Shown here: positions 17,524 through 25,704 of the stretch, one piece after another
How positions within the stretch are numbered: the first letter of the stretch is position 1
How the letters are laid out: each line of letters starts with the position of its first letter
Assembly (NCBI RefSeq): GCF_030866765.1
Contig: NZ_CP133017.1
Span: forward strand, 1,765,001-1,829,000
Direction: 5' to 3'
Source: Paenibacillus silvisoli
GTDB lineage: Bacteria > Bacillota > Bacilli > Paenibacillales > Paenibacillaceae
Length of the DNA stretch: 64,000 nucleotides
Translations under genes and position numbers: made by a program
The notes under the pieces: generated by a model
Seen by the model: the letters and a program-made list of their open reading frames with translations, nothing else
Told to the model about the DNA's origin: nothing
The model's database searches: none

Positions 17524-17557
17524 AAGCGGCTCCGGTATATGAGGGAACGCTTTTTTT
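17524..17557 (+). terminator. Possible expression-platform terminator of the riboswitch
   Basis: A short AAGCG/CGCTT stem is followed by seven or eight T about 70 bases after the aptamer and 38 bases before the PilZ start. The stem is short, so the on/off direction of the switch cannot be stated. Confidence 0.45.
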
Positions 17558-17594
17558 AATTTCATGGGCTTCAAAAGCGTGGGAGGAATTGGAC

Positions 17595-18317
17595 ATGTCA
17601 GGCAACAAGGAACGCATCAAAGAACAATATGGCAAGCCTGCTTTCGCGTTGAAGGCATTGCTGCACAGCCGAACCGTGGTCGAGAAGGAAGGGTACGTCT
17701 CGACGGGCGTGCTCTCCCATGCGGAAGGCGAGATGATGGAGATCGAATTGTCCGAGTTCAAAAATTTTGAGCTCGGCGATCCGGTCCATCTCACCGTCTA
17801 CTCGCCTGTCGGCATCCATCGGCTGCAAACCACGATCATTGCGAAAGCGGAAGGCGCCGTTGCCGTTCTATTTACGAGCCGACTGTTGTCTGGTTTAGAG
17901 GAAAAGCGGGACTCGCCTCGGGTTGAAGTCAATCTGAAAGGCACCCTTACGCGCACGCTCACCCAAGAAGTCGAGCGGTCGAACGGCGAGAAAACGGTGG
18001 TCGATATCGAGGACCGCTTCGACATTACCGTCCGCAACATCAGCGATACGGGCGTTGGGTTCATCTTGATGACCGGCGAGTCGCTGCAAATTGGCGAAAC
18101 GCTGATGGCGTCTCTGGCAATCGGCAGCAAGTTCGACTGTCAGCTGGAAATTATCCGGAAGGACGACAGCGGCGACGTTATTTATTACGGCGCTCGCCTG
18201 CATGATCTGGATCAGCTGCGCCAGCGCGCGCTTCGGGCGTTTCTGCTGAAGGCGCAGGTCGAGGCGTACTTTAAAGGGAAGCAGGAGCGGTCGGGGGCGA
18301 AGGGCGCCAGAAAATAG
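17595..18317 (+). CDS. PilZ domain c-di-GMP receptor (YcgR-like)
   Basis: 240 aa. An N-terminal beta-rich domain (about 20-100, PilZN/YcgR-N type) is followed by a PilZ domain with both ligand motifs: RDSPR (residues 105-109) and NISDTG (148-153). Such proteins bind c-di-GMP and act on flagella or exopolysaccharide machinery. The ATG at 17595 has GGGAGGAA six bases upstream; TTG at 17589 overlaps that site and is rejected. It lies directly after a c-di-GMP riboswitch, so the ligand acts on both its expression and its protein product. Confidence 0.92.
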   Translation: MSGNKERIKEQYGKPAFALKALLHSRTVVEKEGYVSTGVLSHAEGEMMEIELSEFKNFELGDPVHLTVYSPVGIHRLQTTIIAKAEGAVAVLFTSRLLSGLEEKRDSPRVEVNLKGTLTRTLTQEVERSNGEKTVVDIEDRFDITVRNISDTGVGFILMTGESLQIGETLMASLAIGSKFDCQLEIIRKDDSGDVIYYGARLHDLDQLRQRALRAFLLKAQVEAYFKGKQERSGAKGARK

Positions 18318-18412
18318 GAGAAGGAAGGAAGACGCTCGGCCTGCGGAAGGCATGGGGGCGGCTTCTTTTTTTGTATGGAGCGGGGGCGTGAGGTTACCGT
18401 GACGGAATTTTA

Positions 18413-18583
18413 TGCGAAAAATCGTACATAGCTGGCGGTGAACGTCCCGAATTTGAGGGTTTTGTATGAAATATCGTACAAAACAGCCGGTTTCCCCTTC
18501 GAATTCCTCGATTTCATACGATAAATCGTACAAAAGGGGGATTTTCCAGGTTGAATCCGCCGGACTTATATGAAAATTCATCC
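18413..18583. repeat. Intergenic repeat array, head type B, second locus
   Basis: The half-motif ATCGTACA (or ATTCATCC in the last unit) recurs at 18421, 18473, 18525 and 18576, again steps of 51-52 bases. Each is paired with TATGCGAA, GTATGAAAT, CATACGATA or TATGAAAA just upstream, giving imperfect palindromes. No gene is seen in this 328-base gap. Confidence 0.8.
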
Positions 18584-18645
18584 AAATTGGGTAAGGTTCT
18601 ATGTTACAATTGGCAAAATACTGAAGGTTCTTCGAGGTGGAAAAG

Positions 18646-20871
18646 TTGCGGACAGGCTTGGCCGCGTTAGCGGTAACTGTACTGCTTGCCGTCACGGCGT
18701 ATCGGTACGGCATGTTTTTTGATACGGAATTTTACAGGTGGGAATGGATCATTATCGCTGTATGCGGATGCTCTATGGCGGCATCGGCAGCGGCTCGCAT
18801 GATGATGCGCGGAAAGGAAGAGAGCCGTCCATTCTGGCCAGTTCCAAAGTCGGCGTACGCGTTACTTGCCATTGCGACGTTGTATGTGCTAGCGCTAACA
18901 CATCATCCGGCCTCTTATTTAGGGAGCATTGAGCAGGCGATGCGCTGGTCGGCTTATTCGGCGTTTGCGATTGCGCTATATGGCTGGTTTGGTGGGGCGG
19001 GGGTCGGTAATAGTGCGGATGCAGGTGTAAGCGCAACCGCGACCGCAACCGCAACCGTTAACTCAATCGCGAGAACGAGATCGAGTGCTAGAAAACGTGC
19101 GAAGAAGGAACGCCGCGTGTGGCTCGGAGCCGCGCTCCAGGTTTCGGGGGCGATCGTGCTGTGGGGCGCGTTGGCCGGGTGGATGGGCTGGATCGCATTC
19201 CCCGATATCGTCATGACGACGGACGATGTAAGGCTTTCCGCCGTTGGCGCGCGTTTGTCGGGATTCATGCAATATCCGAATGCTTTAGGCGCGATTGCAG
19301 GCGCGTATTTGCTCTTCTACTTCATTCTTGTAACGACGCGCGTGAGGTCGGTCTTCTCGTTTCTGGCGGCCGCTGCTGGGATGGTGCCTGCCGTTCTTGT
19401 GCTGCTGTTGACCGAATCCAGAGGGGCGTGGCTCGTCACCGCGGCGGTTTGGCTCGGGGGCTTGCTGCTGCTTCGAAAGCAGGAGCGGGTTGCTTGGCTG
19501 TTCTACAGCGGCTTGGCGCTGATTGGAGGCGGGGCGGCCTATCGGGCGGTCGTGAACGCAGGTACGCGCGGTCTCGGAGTCGCTAGTGAAGGTGAGGCGG
19601 CCGGTTCGGCGCTGCCTAGCGGTGCTAACGCAATGGAGTCGGTGCTGCTGCTGCTCATTTGTATGGCTGCGCCTGCCGTGTTTCTTGCGTTGAGACAGCT
19701 GCTATTGAAGGGGAACGCGAAGCTGCTTGGCCGTTTGGCGTGGGGAGGCTGGCTTGCCGGACTAGCCGGCATGGTCGTGCTGCTGCCCGCCGTCCTGCAA
19801 GGCCGGCTCAGCGGAAGATTTCAAACTGCCGGGGCGCGCGGCATGTTTTATCAAGATGCTTGGCAGCTGTTCAAGGAAGCGCCGCTGCTCGGACGCGGCG
19901 GCGACGCATGGCGGATGCTGTTCACGCAGGTGCAGTCAGCACCATACGTTGGCAATGAAGTACATAGCGGCTATATTGAAATCGCGCTTGATCTTGGTAT
20001 TGTTGGTTTACTTGTGTTCGCCTTTGTCGGCCTAGCGCTTATGCGCGGGGTATGGCGGCGCGACCGGATCGGTTTGCTGCCGATAGGCGTTCTGCTGCTG
20101 CACGCGGTTGTCGATTTTGACATGTCCTACGGGTATTATTGGCTGCTGCTGCTTGGCTGGATTGTGTATTTTTCCTGCGCGCGGAGCGGAGTGCCCGCGC
20201 AGGGTGGAGCGATCGGGGAGGGGAGAGCTGTTGCGGGCGGCAGCATCACGCCGCCGCTTTGGCTGCGCCGGCTCCGGCCCGCGATGCTCGCCGCGGCCGT
20301 CGCCGGTCTCGCCGCCGCCGCGGTGCTCGGCGTGAGGCTCGACCGCGCCGTGCAGTACCGCGAGGCGGCAGCCGCCGCCTCCGGCACTGCGCAAGCGGCC
20401 GCGCTTCGCGCGGCGCTCGAGTCGAATCCGTATTGGACGCGGATTCGACTCGAGCTCGCAGCGCTGGCACCGCCGCCGGAACGGGCGGTGCTGCTCGCGG
20501 CCGGACTGCGCTATGAGCCGCAGTCCGTGCCGCTGTTGTGGGCGCTCGGCCAGCTGGCCGCCGAGCGCAGCGATGTTCGCGGGGCGGCGCATGACCTGCG
20601 CCTCGCCCTGCGGTATGACCGGTACGACCGCGACAAGCAGACGGAAGCGGTCGTGACGATGGCGCAGCTCGCCGAAGGCATGCGAGCTGCGGCGCGCCTC
20701 GAGGACGCAAGGCTGGCTGCGGAGACGGCCGTCGCCATCTTCGAAGACTACGAGGCGCAGAAGCGGTACCCCGGCGTGAACGGCCGCAAGTTTGCCGTCA
20801 CGAAAGAAGCGCTGGCGGCCGCAGACCAAAGCCGCCAGCTTCTTCAACAGCTAAGCCAAACCGGCAAATAG
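18646..20871 (+). CDS. O-antigen ligase/Wzy-like polytopic membrane protein with C-terminal helical repeats
   Basis: 741 aa if started at the TTG 18646, which has GAGGTGG five bases upstream; a GTG at 18637 is the alternative. About a dozen hydrophobic segments fill residues 1-570. A central region (GARGMFYQDAWQLFKEAPLLGRGGDAWRM, then YVGNEVHSGYIEIALDLGIVGL) matches the Wzy_C/O-antigen ligase signature. The last 170 residues are Ala/Arg-rich helices resembling TPRs. In Gram-positive bacteria such proteins are thought to handle surface polysaccharides. The stretch at 19030-19090 encodes a low-complexity TATATATV run. The 3' end is very GC-rich. Confidence 0.8.
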   Translation: MRTGLAALAVTVLLAVTAYRYGMFFDTEFYRWEWIIIAVCGCSMAASAAARMMMRGKEESRPFWPVPKSAYALLAIATLYVLALTHHPASYLGSIEQAMRWSAYSAFAIALYGWFGGAGVGNSADAGVSATATATATVNSIARTRSSARKRAKKERRVWLGAALQVSGAIVLWGALAGWMGWIAFPDIVMTTDDVRLSAVGARLSGFMQYPNALGAIAGAYLLFYFILVTTRVRSVFSFLAAAAGMVPAVLVLLLTESRGAWLVTAAVWLGGLLLLRKQERVAWLFYSGLALIGGGAAYRAVVNAGTRGLGVASEGEAAGSALPSGANAMESVLLLLICMAAPAVFLALRQLLLKGNAKLLGRLAWGGWLAGLAGMVVLLPAVLQGRLSGRFQTAGARGMFYQDAWQLFKEAPLLGRGGDAWRMLFTQVQSAPYVGNEVHSGYIEIALDLGIVGLLVFAFVGLALMRGVWRRDRIGLLPIGVLLLHAVVDFDMSYGYYWLLLLGWIVYFSCARSGVPAQGGAIGEGRAVAGGSITPPLWLRRLRPAMLAAAVAGLAAAAVLGVRLDRAVQYREAAAAASGTAQAAALRAALESNPYWTRIRLELAALAPPPERAVLLAAGLRYEPQSVPLLWALGQLAAERSDVRGAAHDLRLALRYDRYDRDKQTEAVVTMAQLAEGMRAAARLEDARLAAETAVAIFEDYEAQKRYPGVNGRKFAVTKEALAAADQSRQLLQQLSQTGK

Positions 20872-20905
20872 CCGCTCCATTGGCCTAGCAGTTTTGCTGA
20901 CCATG

Positions 20906-21127
20906 TACGGTAACAAATACCGCACATGCCGAGATTTCGGCTTATTTCCGCCAATGAGCGGTAACAAATACCGCACATGCCCGAGAACTCGGCCATTCCC
21001 GCCAATGTACGGTAACAGATACCGCACATGCCGAGGTTTCGGCTTATTTCCGCCAATGAGCGGTAACAAATACCGCACATGCCCGAGAACTCTGCTTATT
21101 CCCGCCTATGTACGGTAACAAATACCG
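20906..21127. repeat. Intergenic repeat array, head type C, second locus (five units, 51-base period)
   Basis: Palindromes of the form CGGTAACAAATACCG occur at about 20907, 20958, 21009, 21060 and 21111, a constant 51-base step. Heads alternate between TACGG and GCGG starts. Read on the minus strand the linkers carry GGCGGAAATAAGCC or GGCGGGAATGGCC, so this array is oriented opposite to the one at 2094-2318. Confidence 0.85.
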
Positions 21128-21225
21128 CACATACCGGTTTCCCGCAAATTTCCCGCACATGCCCTTGTATCGCGAATACTAAAAGCTAATCGACACTACT
21201 TCCAACCCAGAAAGGACCAAATCCC

Positions 21226-21513
21226 ATGCACACAACCGAATTTCAACAATACGTCAAACAATGGAGCGAGCTCAAAGGGTTCGACAAGAGCACGATCGAG
21301 CAGCGCATGCTGTATCTCATGACCGAGGTAGGGGAGTTGTCCAAAGAGATCCTGTCCGTTTCCTTTCATCCGGATGAGGAGCGGAAAGAGAACCTGGGGT
21401 ATGAAATGTACGACGTGGTGTGGAACATTTTCGACCTTGCGAACAAGCTGGGAATCGACCTGGAGCAAGCGTTCAAAGCGAAAATGGCCATCAACGACAA
21501 GCGGACGTGGTAA
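21226..21513 (+). CDS. MazG-like nucleotide pyrophosphohydrolase
   Basis: 95 aa. The segment RMLYLMTEVGELSKEIL (about 25-41) gives the first ExxE metal site of the all-alpha MazG/dUTPase-like fold. YEMYDVVWNIFDLANKLG (about 59-76) supplies the second ExxxD site. These enzymes remove pyrophosphate from non-canonical or excess NTPs. The length fits single-domain MazG-like proteins. It is monocistronic, preceded by a repeat array and a plausible AGAAAGGA site. Confidence 0.85.
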   Translation: MHTTEFQQYVKQWSELKGFDKSTIEQRMLYLMTEVGELSKEILSVSFHPDEERKENLGYEMYDVVWNIFDLANKLGIDLEQAFKAKMAINDKRTW

Positions 21514-21735
21514 CGGCGGGGCGCTAAGCCATCTAACGATCTCAGTTTACTTTCAATCTCATTACTTTCGGTCTCATTACTTTCGATCTCTTCACTTCCA
21601 AATCTCTTTACCTTCTTTTCTCCCACCCTATGAAAACCACCCTGAAAACAGGCGTATCACCCATGGGGTTTGACCACGCCAACGGCCTCGCGTGAACATA
21701 AGCTGTCTATATATCTCCCGAAAGGAGTGATGCTT

Positions 21736-22101
21736 ATGGCAGCTTCACGCGTCAGGCCGAAATACTACCTGCCGAAATCCGGCAAAGTGATCCGGACGAC
21801 CGTGCCGAAGACGCTGAACGACCAGTTCTCCAGCTTCGGTCCGACCTTCAACCGGCTGACCGTTTCATGGGTGGACCAAAACGGCGTTCCATTTCTGACG
21901 AACGGCTTCTTTGCCCAACTCATCCGGAACAACCAAGTCGTATCGACCGCTTCGTTCGACCCGTTCGGCGTTGTCCGTTTCAACAATATCACGACGCTGA
22001 CAAACGTATCGTTCACGATCCGGACCTTCAACTCGAACGGCGTTCTCTTCCGTCAACGTTTCATTCCGTCCGGCGTCCAAACCTTCGCCATTATCGGCTA
22101 A
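21736..22101 (+). CDS. Hypothetical beta-rich protein, 121 aa
   Basis: The ATG at 21736 has AAAGGAG eight bases upstream; an ATG at 21730 lies too close to that site. The N-terminus is basic (AASRVRPKYYLPKSGKVIR) and the rest alternates short strands rich in Phe, Asn and Val (FGVVRFNNITTLTNVSFTIRTFNSNGVLF). No signal peptide or membrane segment is seen. I do not recognise the family. The composition would suit a spore-surface or structural protein, but this is a guess. Between the MazG-like gene and this one lies a pyrimidine-rich stretch (21540-21610) with three ATCTCATTAC-like repeats. Confidence 0.55.
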   Translation: MAASRVRPKYYLPKSGKVIRTTVPKTLNDQFSSFGPTFNRLTVSWVDQNGVPFLTNGFFAQLIRNNQVVSTASFDPFGVVRFNNITTLTNVSFTIRTFNSNGVLFRQRFIPSGVQTFAIIG

Positions 22102-22148
22102 TCCGGCCGACCGGCCGCTCCCCTCGCAAAACTCTCATATACGACAAT

Positions 22149-22184
22149 AGCAGCACGGCTCATCTGAGAGAGAGCCGTGCTGCT
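22149..22184. terminator. Bidirectional terminator
   Basis: A 13-base perfect stem, AGCAGCACGGCTC with GAGCCGTGCTGCT, lies between convergent genes at 22101 and 22209. Confidence 0.75.
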
Positions 22185-22208
22185 ATTTATGTTTCATCCG
22201 GTCGAAAA

Positions 22209-22520
22209 TCATCCGCCGAACGCGGCGCGGAAGGCCGCGCACAGCTTTGCCTGATCCACTTCCCATAAAGCGGCGACATCGGCGCTGACGTTCTCGTCCC
22301 ACCAGTCGGAGAGCACCTTCCGGTTGCTGGAATGCTCATGAATCCATTGCATGTTGAGGTAGACCTTCTGTACATAGAGCTTCTCGGCAAGCTCCATTTT
22401 TTCCTTCGGAATATAGACCCCGAGCCGTTTGGCGGCGCGATAGAGCTCGTTCTCGCAGGCGCGTCTGATTTTGCGGGCGGTCGGGTATTCCGCGGCGTGC
22501 TTTTGGGTGGTAGATTTCAT
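22209..22520 (-). CDS. Conserved hypothetical protein, 103 aa
   Basis: Starts MKSTTQKHAAEYPTARKIRR. It is a helical, basic N-terminus followed by WIHEHSSNRKVLSDWWDENV and an acidic/hydrophobic C-terminus. AGGAG lies ten bases upstream of the ATG at 22520. No membrane segment or known catalytic motif is visible. I do not recognise a named family; similar short proteins are, I believe, common in Paenibacillus. Confidence 0.6.
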   Translation of the reverse strand: MKSTTQKHAAEYPTARKIRRACENELYRAAKRLGVYIPKEKMELAEKLYVQKVYLNMQWIHEHSSNRKVLSDWWDENVSADVAALWEVDQAKLCAAFRAAFGG

Positions 22521-22584
22521 CGAATCCGACTCCTCTCTACCCCCTATATATGCACGCGGCTTACCCCCGGTCACAAGCCTGCTG

Positions 22585-23031
22585 CTACTGCACGACGATA
22601 TATCCGATCATCGGCCCACCGTTGGCAAGAGAAGTGTGGGTCAAGCATAGAATCGGATAGGTACCGCGCTGATCGGCCGTAAAATGCACGACCGTCGTTT
22701 GCCCTTTGTTCACTTCCCCTTTAATGCCGAGCTCCTGAATAACGAACGGATGCGACTTGCCGTTGACGCCTGAAATGCGCAGCTCGACGCGGTCGCCTTT
22801 ATTCACGACGAGTGTTCCGGGGTCCCAGCGATACACCTCCAGCTCTTTGCCGTCGTCGGTTTTCGTTTTGAATTCGCCGGTTACAAGCTGAAATACGCGC
22901 GTCTCCTGTTGAACGGAGCTCGCCGCCCGAGACTGGTTCCAGCGCAGGCTGAAAGCCGCCAAGAGGATGATGAGCACGAGCAGGGAGAACAACCACAGCT
23001 GTTTTTTGCTGACGACAAAAATATTCGACAT
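22585..23031 (-). CDS. Membrane-anchored cupredoxin-domain protein
   Basis: 148 aa. An N-terminal membrane anchor (KQLWLFSLLVLIILLAAFSL, about 10-29) is followed by an extracytoplasmic cupredoxin-like domain. Candidate copper ligands are His in GKSHPFVIQ (near 100) and Cys/His/Met in LCLTHTSLANGGPM (near 131-143). Such domains carry electrons or sense copper and resemble COX2 or nitrosocyanin. AAGGTGAG precedes the ATG at 23031. It is divergent from the dedA-like gene. Confidence 0.75.
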   Translation of the reverse strand: MSNIFVVSKKQLWLFSLLVLIILLAAFSLRWNQSRAASSVQQETRVFQLVTGEFKTKTDDGKELEVYRWDPGTLVVNKGDRVELRISGVNGKSHPFVIQELGIKGEVNKGQTTVVHFTADQRGTYPILCLTHTSLANGGPMIGYIVVQ

Positions 23032-23206
23032 CTTCTCACCTTCCATCACCGATTACAGCTAGCCTATGCGAGGGCTTGACCCGCCATGACTTGCCGCGGC
23101 CTGGCTGGAGGCTCGTTTGGAAGTATGCTAGAATACCGTATGAGAGGCTTTTGCGCGTTAAGCGGCTGCAGGGCTTCGAGATAGATAAACGATAGGAGTT
23201 GACGGA

Positions 23207-23815
23207 GTGGCCTGGTTTCATGAATTAATTGATACGCTGCTGCAATGGATCGAAAGTTTGGGGTATTACGGTATTGTCATCGGCCTATTGATCGAGGTTA
23301 TCCCGAGCGAGCTCGTGCTGGGCTATGCCGGTTACCTGGTACACGAAGGCAAGATATCCTATCTCGGCGCGATCGTGTTCGGCACAGTCGGCGCAGTGGG
23401 GCAGCAATGGATTCTATACGGGATCGGTCGCTTTGCGGGCCGGCCATTCTTCGAGAAGTACGGCAAGTTCATTAAAATCAAACCAAAGCATCTCGATATC
23501 GCCGAACAATGGTTTACGCGCTACGGATCGGGCATCGTTTTTACGGCGCGATTCGTCCCGGTCATGCGCCAAGTTATTTCCGTACCGGCGGGCATCGCGC
23601 GGATGTCCTTCTGGAGATTTACGATTCTGACGACGCTGGCTTCGATTCCGTGGTCGATATTGTTCGTGACCCTAGGCAAGTCGCTCGGCGCGAACTGGCA
23701 CAACATTGATGAGAAAGCGGCGCCGTACGTGCAGCCCGCGCTTCTGATCGCGCTGGCGCTTCTGATCATCTACGTCATTTTTAAAATGATGAAGCGCAAA
23801 GGCAAGTCGATCTAA
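23207..23815 (+). CDS. DedA family membrane protein
   Basis: 202 aa, with hydrophobic segments around residues 18-40, 50-75, 135-160 and 170-190. The conserved amphipathic region ARFVPVMRQVISVPAGIARM (near 108-127) and GRPFFEKYGKFI are typical of DedA/SNARE-associated proteins, which include lipid-carrier flippases. The start is GTG with AGGAG eight bases upstream. It lies immediately left of the tnpB insertion, and its coding region is complete. Confidence 0.88.
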   Translation: MAWFHELIDTLLQWIESLGYYGIVIGLLIEVIPSELVLGYAGYLVHEGKISYLGAIVFGTVGAVGQQWILYGIGRFAGRPFFEKYGKFIKIKPKHLDIAEQWFTRYGSGIVFTARFVPVMRQVISVPAGIARMSFWRFTILTTLASIPWSILFVTLGKSLGANWHNIDEKAAPYVQPALLIALALLIIYVIFKMMKRKGKSI

Positions 23816-23874
23816 TCGCTAACGTTAGTGCAGCATAGGACTCGGGATATAAAGGTGAAGCGAGGTGAACAATA

Positions 23875-24978
23875 ATGCTGGTTAACAAAGCATTTAAGTT
23901 TCGCATCTATCCTGACAAAGAACAAAAGATTCTCATAAATAAGACGTTGGGATGCGCTAGATTCGTCTTTAATCACTTCTTGGCTAAATGGATTGTCACC
24001 TACAAGGAAACGAGCAAAGGACTATCGTATGGTACTTGTTCTGCTGAACTAACGAAACTTAAGCAAGAGTTAGAGTGGCTTAAAGTACCTGACAAGTTTT
24101 CTTTGCAAAATGCTTTAAGAAACCTAACGGATTCGTTTAGTAGATTTTTTAAACAGCAGAATCGTGCGCCGCGGTACAAAAGCAAAAAAAATAAAGTTCA
24201 ATCCTACCAAACCAATTATACAAATGGAAATATTGAAATCAATGGAAACCGAATAAAGCTACCTAAACTTGGTCTTGTCCGTTTTGCAAAATCAAGAGAA
24301 GTGGAAGGTCGCATTATAAATGCGACAATCAGATGCAACCACTCTGGCATCTACTTTGTTTCCATTCTAACGGAAGTCGATGTACAACCTTTGTCAAAAA
24401 CGAACAGAGAAGTTGGGATTGACGTTGGTCTAAAAGATTTCGCAATTCTTTCAAATGGTGAAGTTTTCAAGAACCCAAAGTTCTTAAGGAGAACGGAGCG
24501 TAAACTAAAAAAAGCGCAACGAACGCTATCAAGACGTAAGGTAGGTTCGTCGAACTGGAACAAGCAGAGAGTCAAAGTTGCTCGGATTTATGAAGGTATC
24601 TCAAATGCTCGAAAAGATTACTTGCAGAAAATTTCAACGCATATTGTCAAAAACCACGACATCATAGCGATTGAAGATTTGCAGGTATCGAATATGATGC
24701 AGAACTTTAAGCTTGCCAAGGCTATTAGCGATGTATCTTGGTATCAATTCAGAACGATACTGGAATACAAAGCAAAATGGTACGGTCGCACAATGGTTGC
24801 TGTTGGGAAATTATTCGCCTCTTCTCAACTATGTTCATGTTGTGGGTACCAAAACAAAGAAGTTAAGAATCTGAGCATACATGAATGGGATTGCTCAGAA
24901 TGTGGTGTGCATCACGATAGAGATATAAATGCAAGCAGGAATATTCTTGCCGAAGGCAAAAGACTATTATCTGCGTAA
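23875..24978 (+). CDS. tnpB: RNA-guided endonuclease TnpB (IS605 OrfB)
   Basis: 367 aa. An N-terminal helix-turn-helix/WED-type region precedes a RuvC-like nuclease. The three acidic residues are visible: Asp183 in GIDVGLKD, Glu267 in IAIEDLQV and Asp350 in [12 protein letters not shown] zinc ribbon has Cys320/Cys323 and Cys340/Cys343. No catalytic residue is missing and the frame is full length, so the protein is probably functional. TnpB uses an omegaRNA from the element's right end to cut DNA and help the element persist. AGCGAGGTGA precedes the ATG. Confidence 0.93.
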   Translation: MLVNKAFKFRIYPDKEQKILINKTLGCARFVFNHFLAKWIVTYKETSKGLSYGTCSAELTKLKQELEWLKVPDKFSLQNALRNLTDSFSRFFKQQNRAPRYKSKKNKVQSYQTNYTNGNIEINGNRIKLPKLGLVRFAKSREVEGRIINATIRCNHSGIYFVSILTEVDVQPLSKTNREVGIDVGLKDFAILSNGEVFKNPKFLRRTERKLKKAQRTLSRRKVGSSNWNKQRVKVARIYEGISNARKDYLQKISTHIVKNHDIIAIEDLQVSNMMQNFKLAKAISDVSWYQFRTILEYKAKWYGRTMVAVGKLFASSQLCSCCGYQNKEVKNLSIHEWDCSECGVHHDRDINASRNILAEGKRLLSA

Positions 24979-25077
24979 CCTGAAATAACCGTAGGAACTA
25001 CGGGGCTAGCTTGGCTATGAAGTCGGCGGTAGCTGACTGCTCCCAAGAATCCAGGGACCTAGTCGTTGGAAGTTCAA
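24960..25077 (+). ncRNA. Probable omegaRNA (reRNA) scaffold at the tnpB right end
   Basis: Downstream of tnpB are hairpins CCGTAG-GAA-CTACGG (about 24990-25005) and AGTC...GACT with an outer CTTGG/CCAAG pair, ending at TTGGAAGTTCAA. In IS605-type elements the omegaRNA overlaps the tnpB 3' end and extends through the right end, and the flanking DNA becomes the guide. Here the guide would begin at 25078. Transcription is inferred, not seen. Confidence 0.6.
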
Positions 25078-25131
25078 ACAATAATTCCATATTCCAATCC
25101 TTTCTAAAAACGATGAGGAGGCAGTACCGCT

Positions 25132-25698
25132 ATGGCCAAAAATGTAGCAAGCAAGCTTGGCAAAGGCATCAGCCCGCAGCAATTTATCGATACGATGCAA
25201 AAAAACAAGGAAGCGTTCCAAGATTGGGGCAGCCGTTTCGAGTGGGCGAACGAGGATGACCGCGAGTTTTTCGAATCGATCAACAACCGCGACGACCTGC
25301 GCTGCTTGATTCTGATGGCGGAATGGTGCGGCGACGTCGTGCGCAACGTACCGGTTGTATTCAAAGCGCTGGAGCTGACCGGCATGCCGGTGGACGTGCT
25401 CGTCATGGAAGAGCATTTGGAAACGATGGACGAGTTTCTGACGATGGGTGGACGCGCGATTCCGATCGTCATCGTCGCCGATACGGGCGGCCACGTGCTC
25501 GGTCAATGGGGTCCTCGTCCTGCGCATGTGCAGGAAGCGATGACGGCCTTCAAACTGGCGAATCCGGACCGCGAAGCGCCGGATTACCAAGAGAAGCTCG
25601 GTTTGGCCCGCCAAGAAATGGGCCGCCGCTACGGTGAAGGTACGGCGTATCAGCAAGATATCATTCAAGAGCTGCGCAAGCTGCTGGCATCGGTGTAA
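25132..25698 (+). CDS. Thioredoxin-fold family protein (Thioredoxin_9-like)
   Basis: 188 aa. A thioredoxin-like fold is suggested by LILMAEWCGDVVRNVPV (near 62-78) and the cis-proline element GGRAIPIVIVAD (near 110-121). The active-site position reads WCGDV, with a single Cys, so the classic CxxC disulphide cannot form. This is compatible with a monothiol or non-redox role. GAGGAGG precedes the ATG. Six bases separate it from the MBL hydrolase gene, suggesting co-transcription. Its upstream region was displaced by the tnpB insertion. Confidence 0.8.
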   Translation: MAKNVASKLGKGISPQQFIDTMQKNKEAFQDWGSRFEWANEDDREFFESINNRDDLRCLILMAEWCGDVVRNVPVVFKALELTGMPVDVLVMEEHLETMDEFLTMGGRAIPIVIVADTGGHVLGQWGPRPAHVQEAMTAFKLANPDREAPDYQEKLGLARQEMGRRYGEGTAYQQDIIQELRKLLASV

Positions 25699-25704
25699 GC
25701 AAGC

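Larger units (their letters stand above)
23840..25077 (+). mobile_element. IS200/IS605-family element with tnpB only
   Basis: The segment has visibly lower GC and different codon use from its neighbours. It carries one complete tnpB and no tnpA transposase. The right end is placed at 25077, after TTGGAAGTTCAA, because this type of ending is where omegaRNA scaffolds meet flanking DNA in related elements. The left end is uncertain (somewhere in 23816-23870). It sits between two intact genes, so the insertion seems not to have broken either. Confidence 0.7.

Noticed and set aside
20844-21118. Overlapping open frames with repeated MCGICYR-like peptides on both strands
   Set aside because: They are produced by the 51-base repeat array; none has a supported ribosome binding site, and the repeat unit length alone keeps the frame open.
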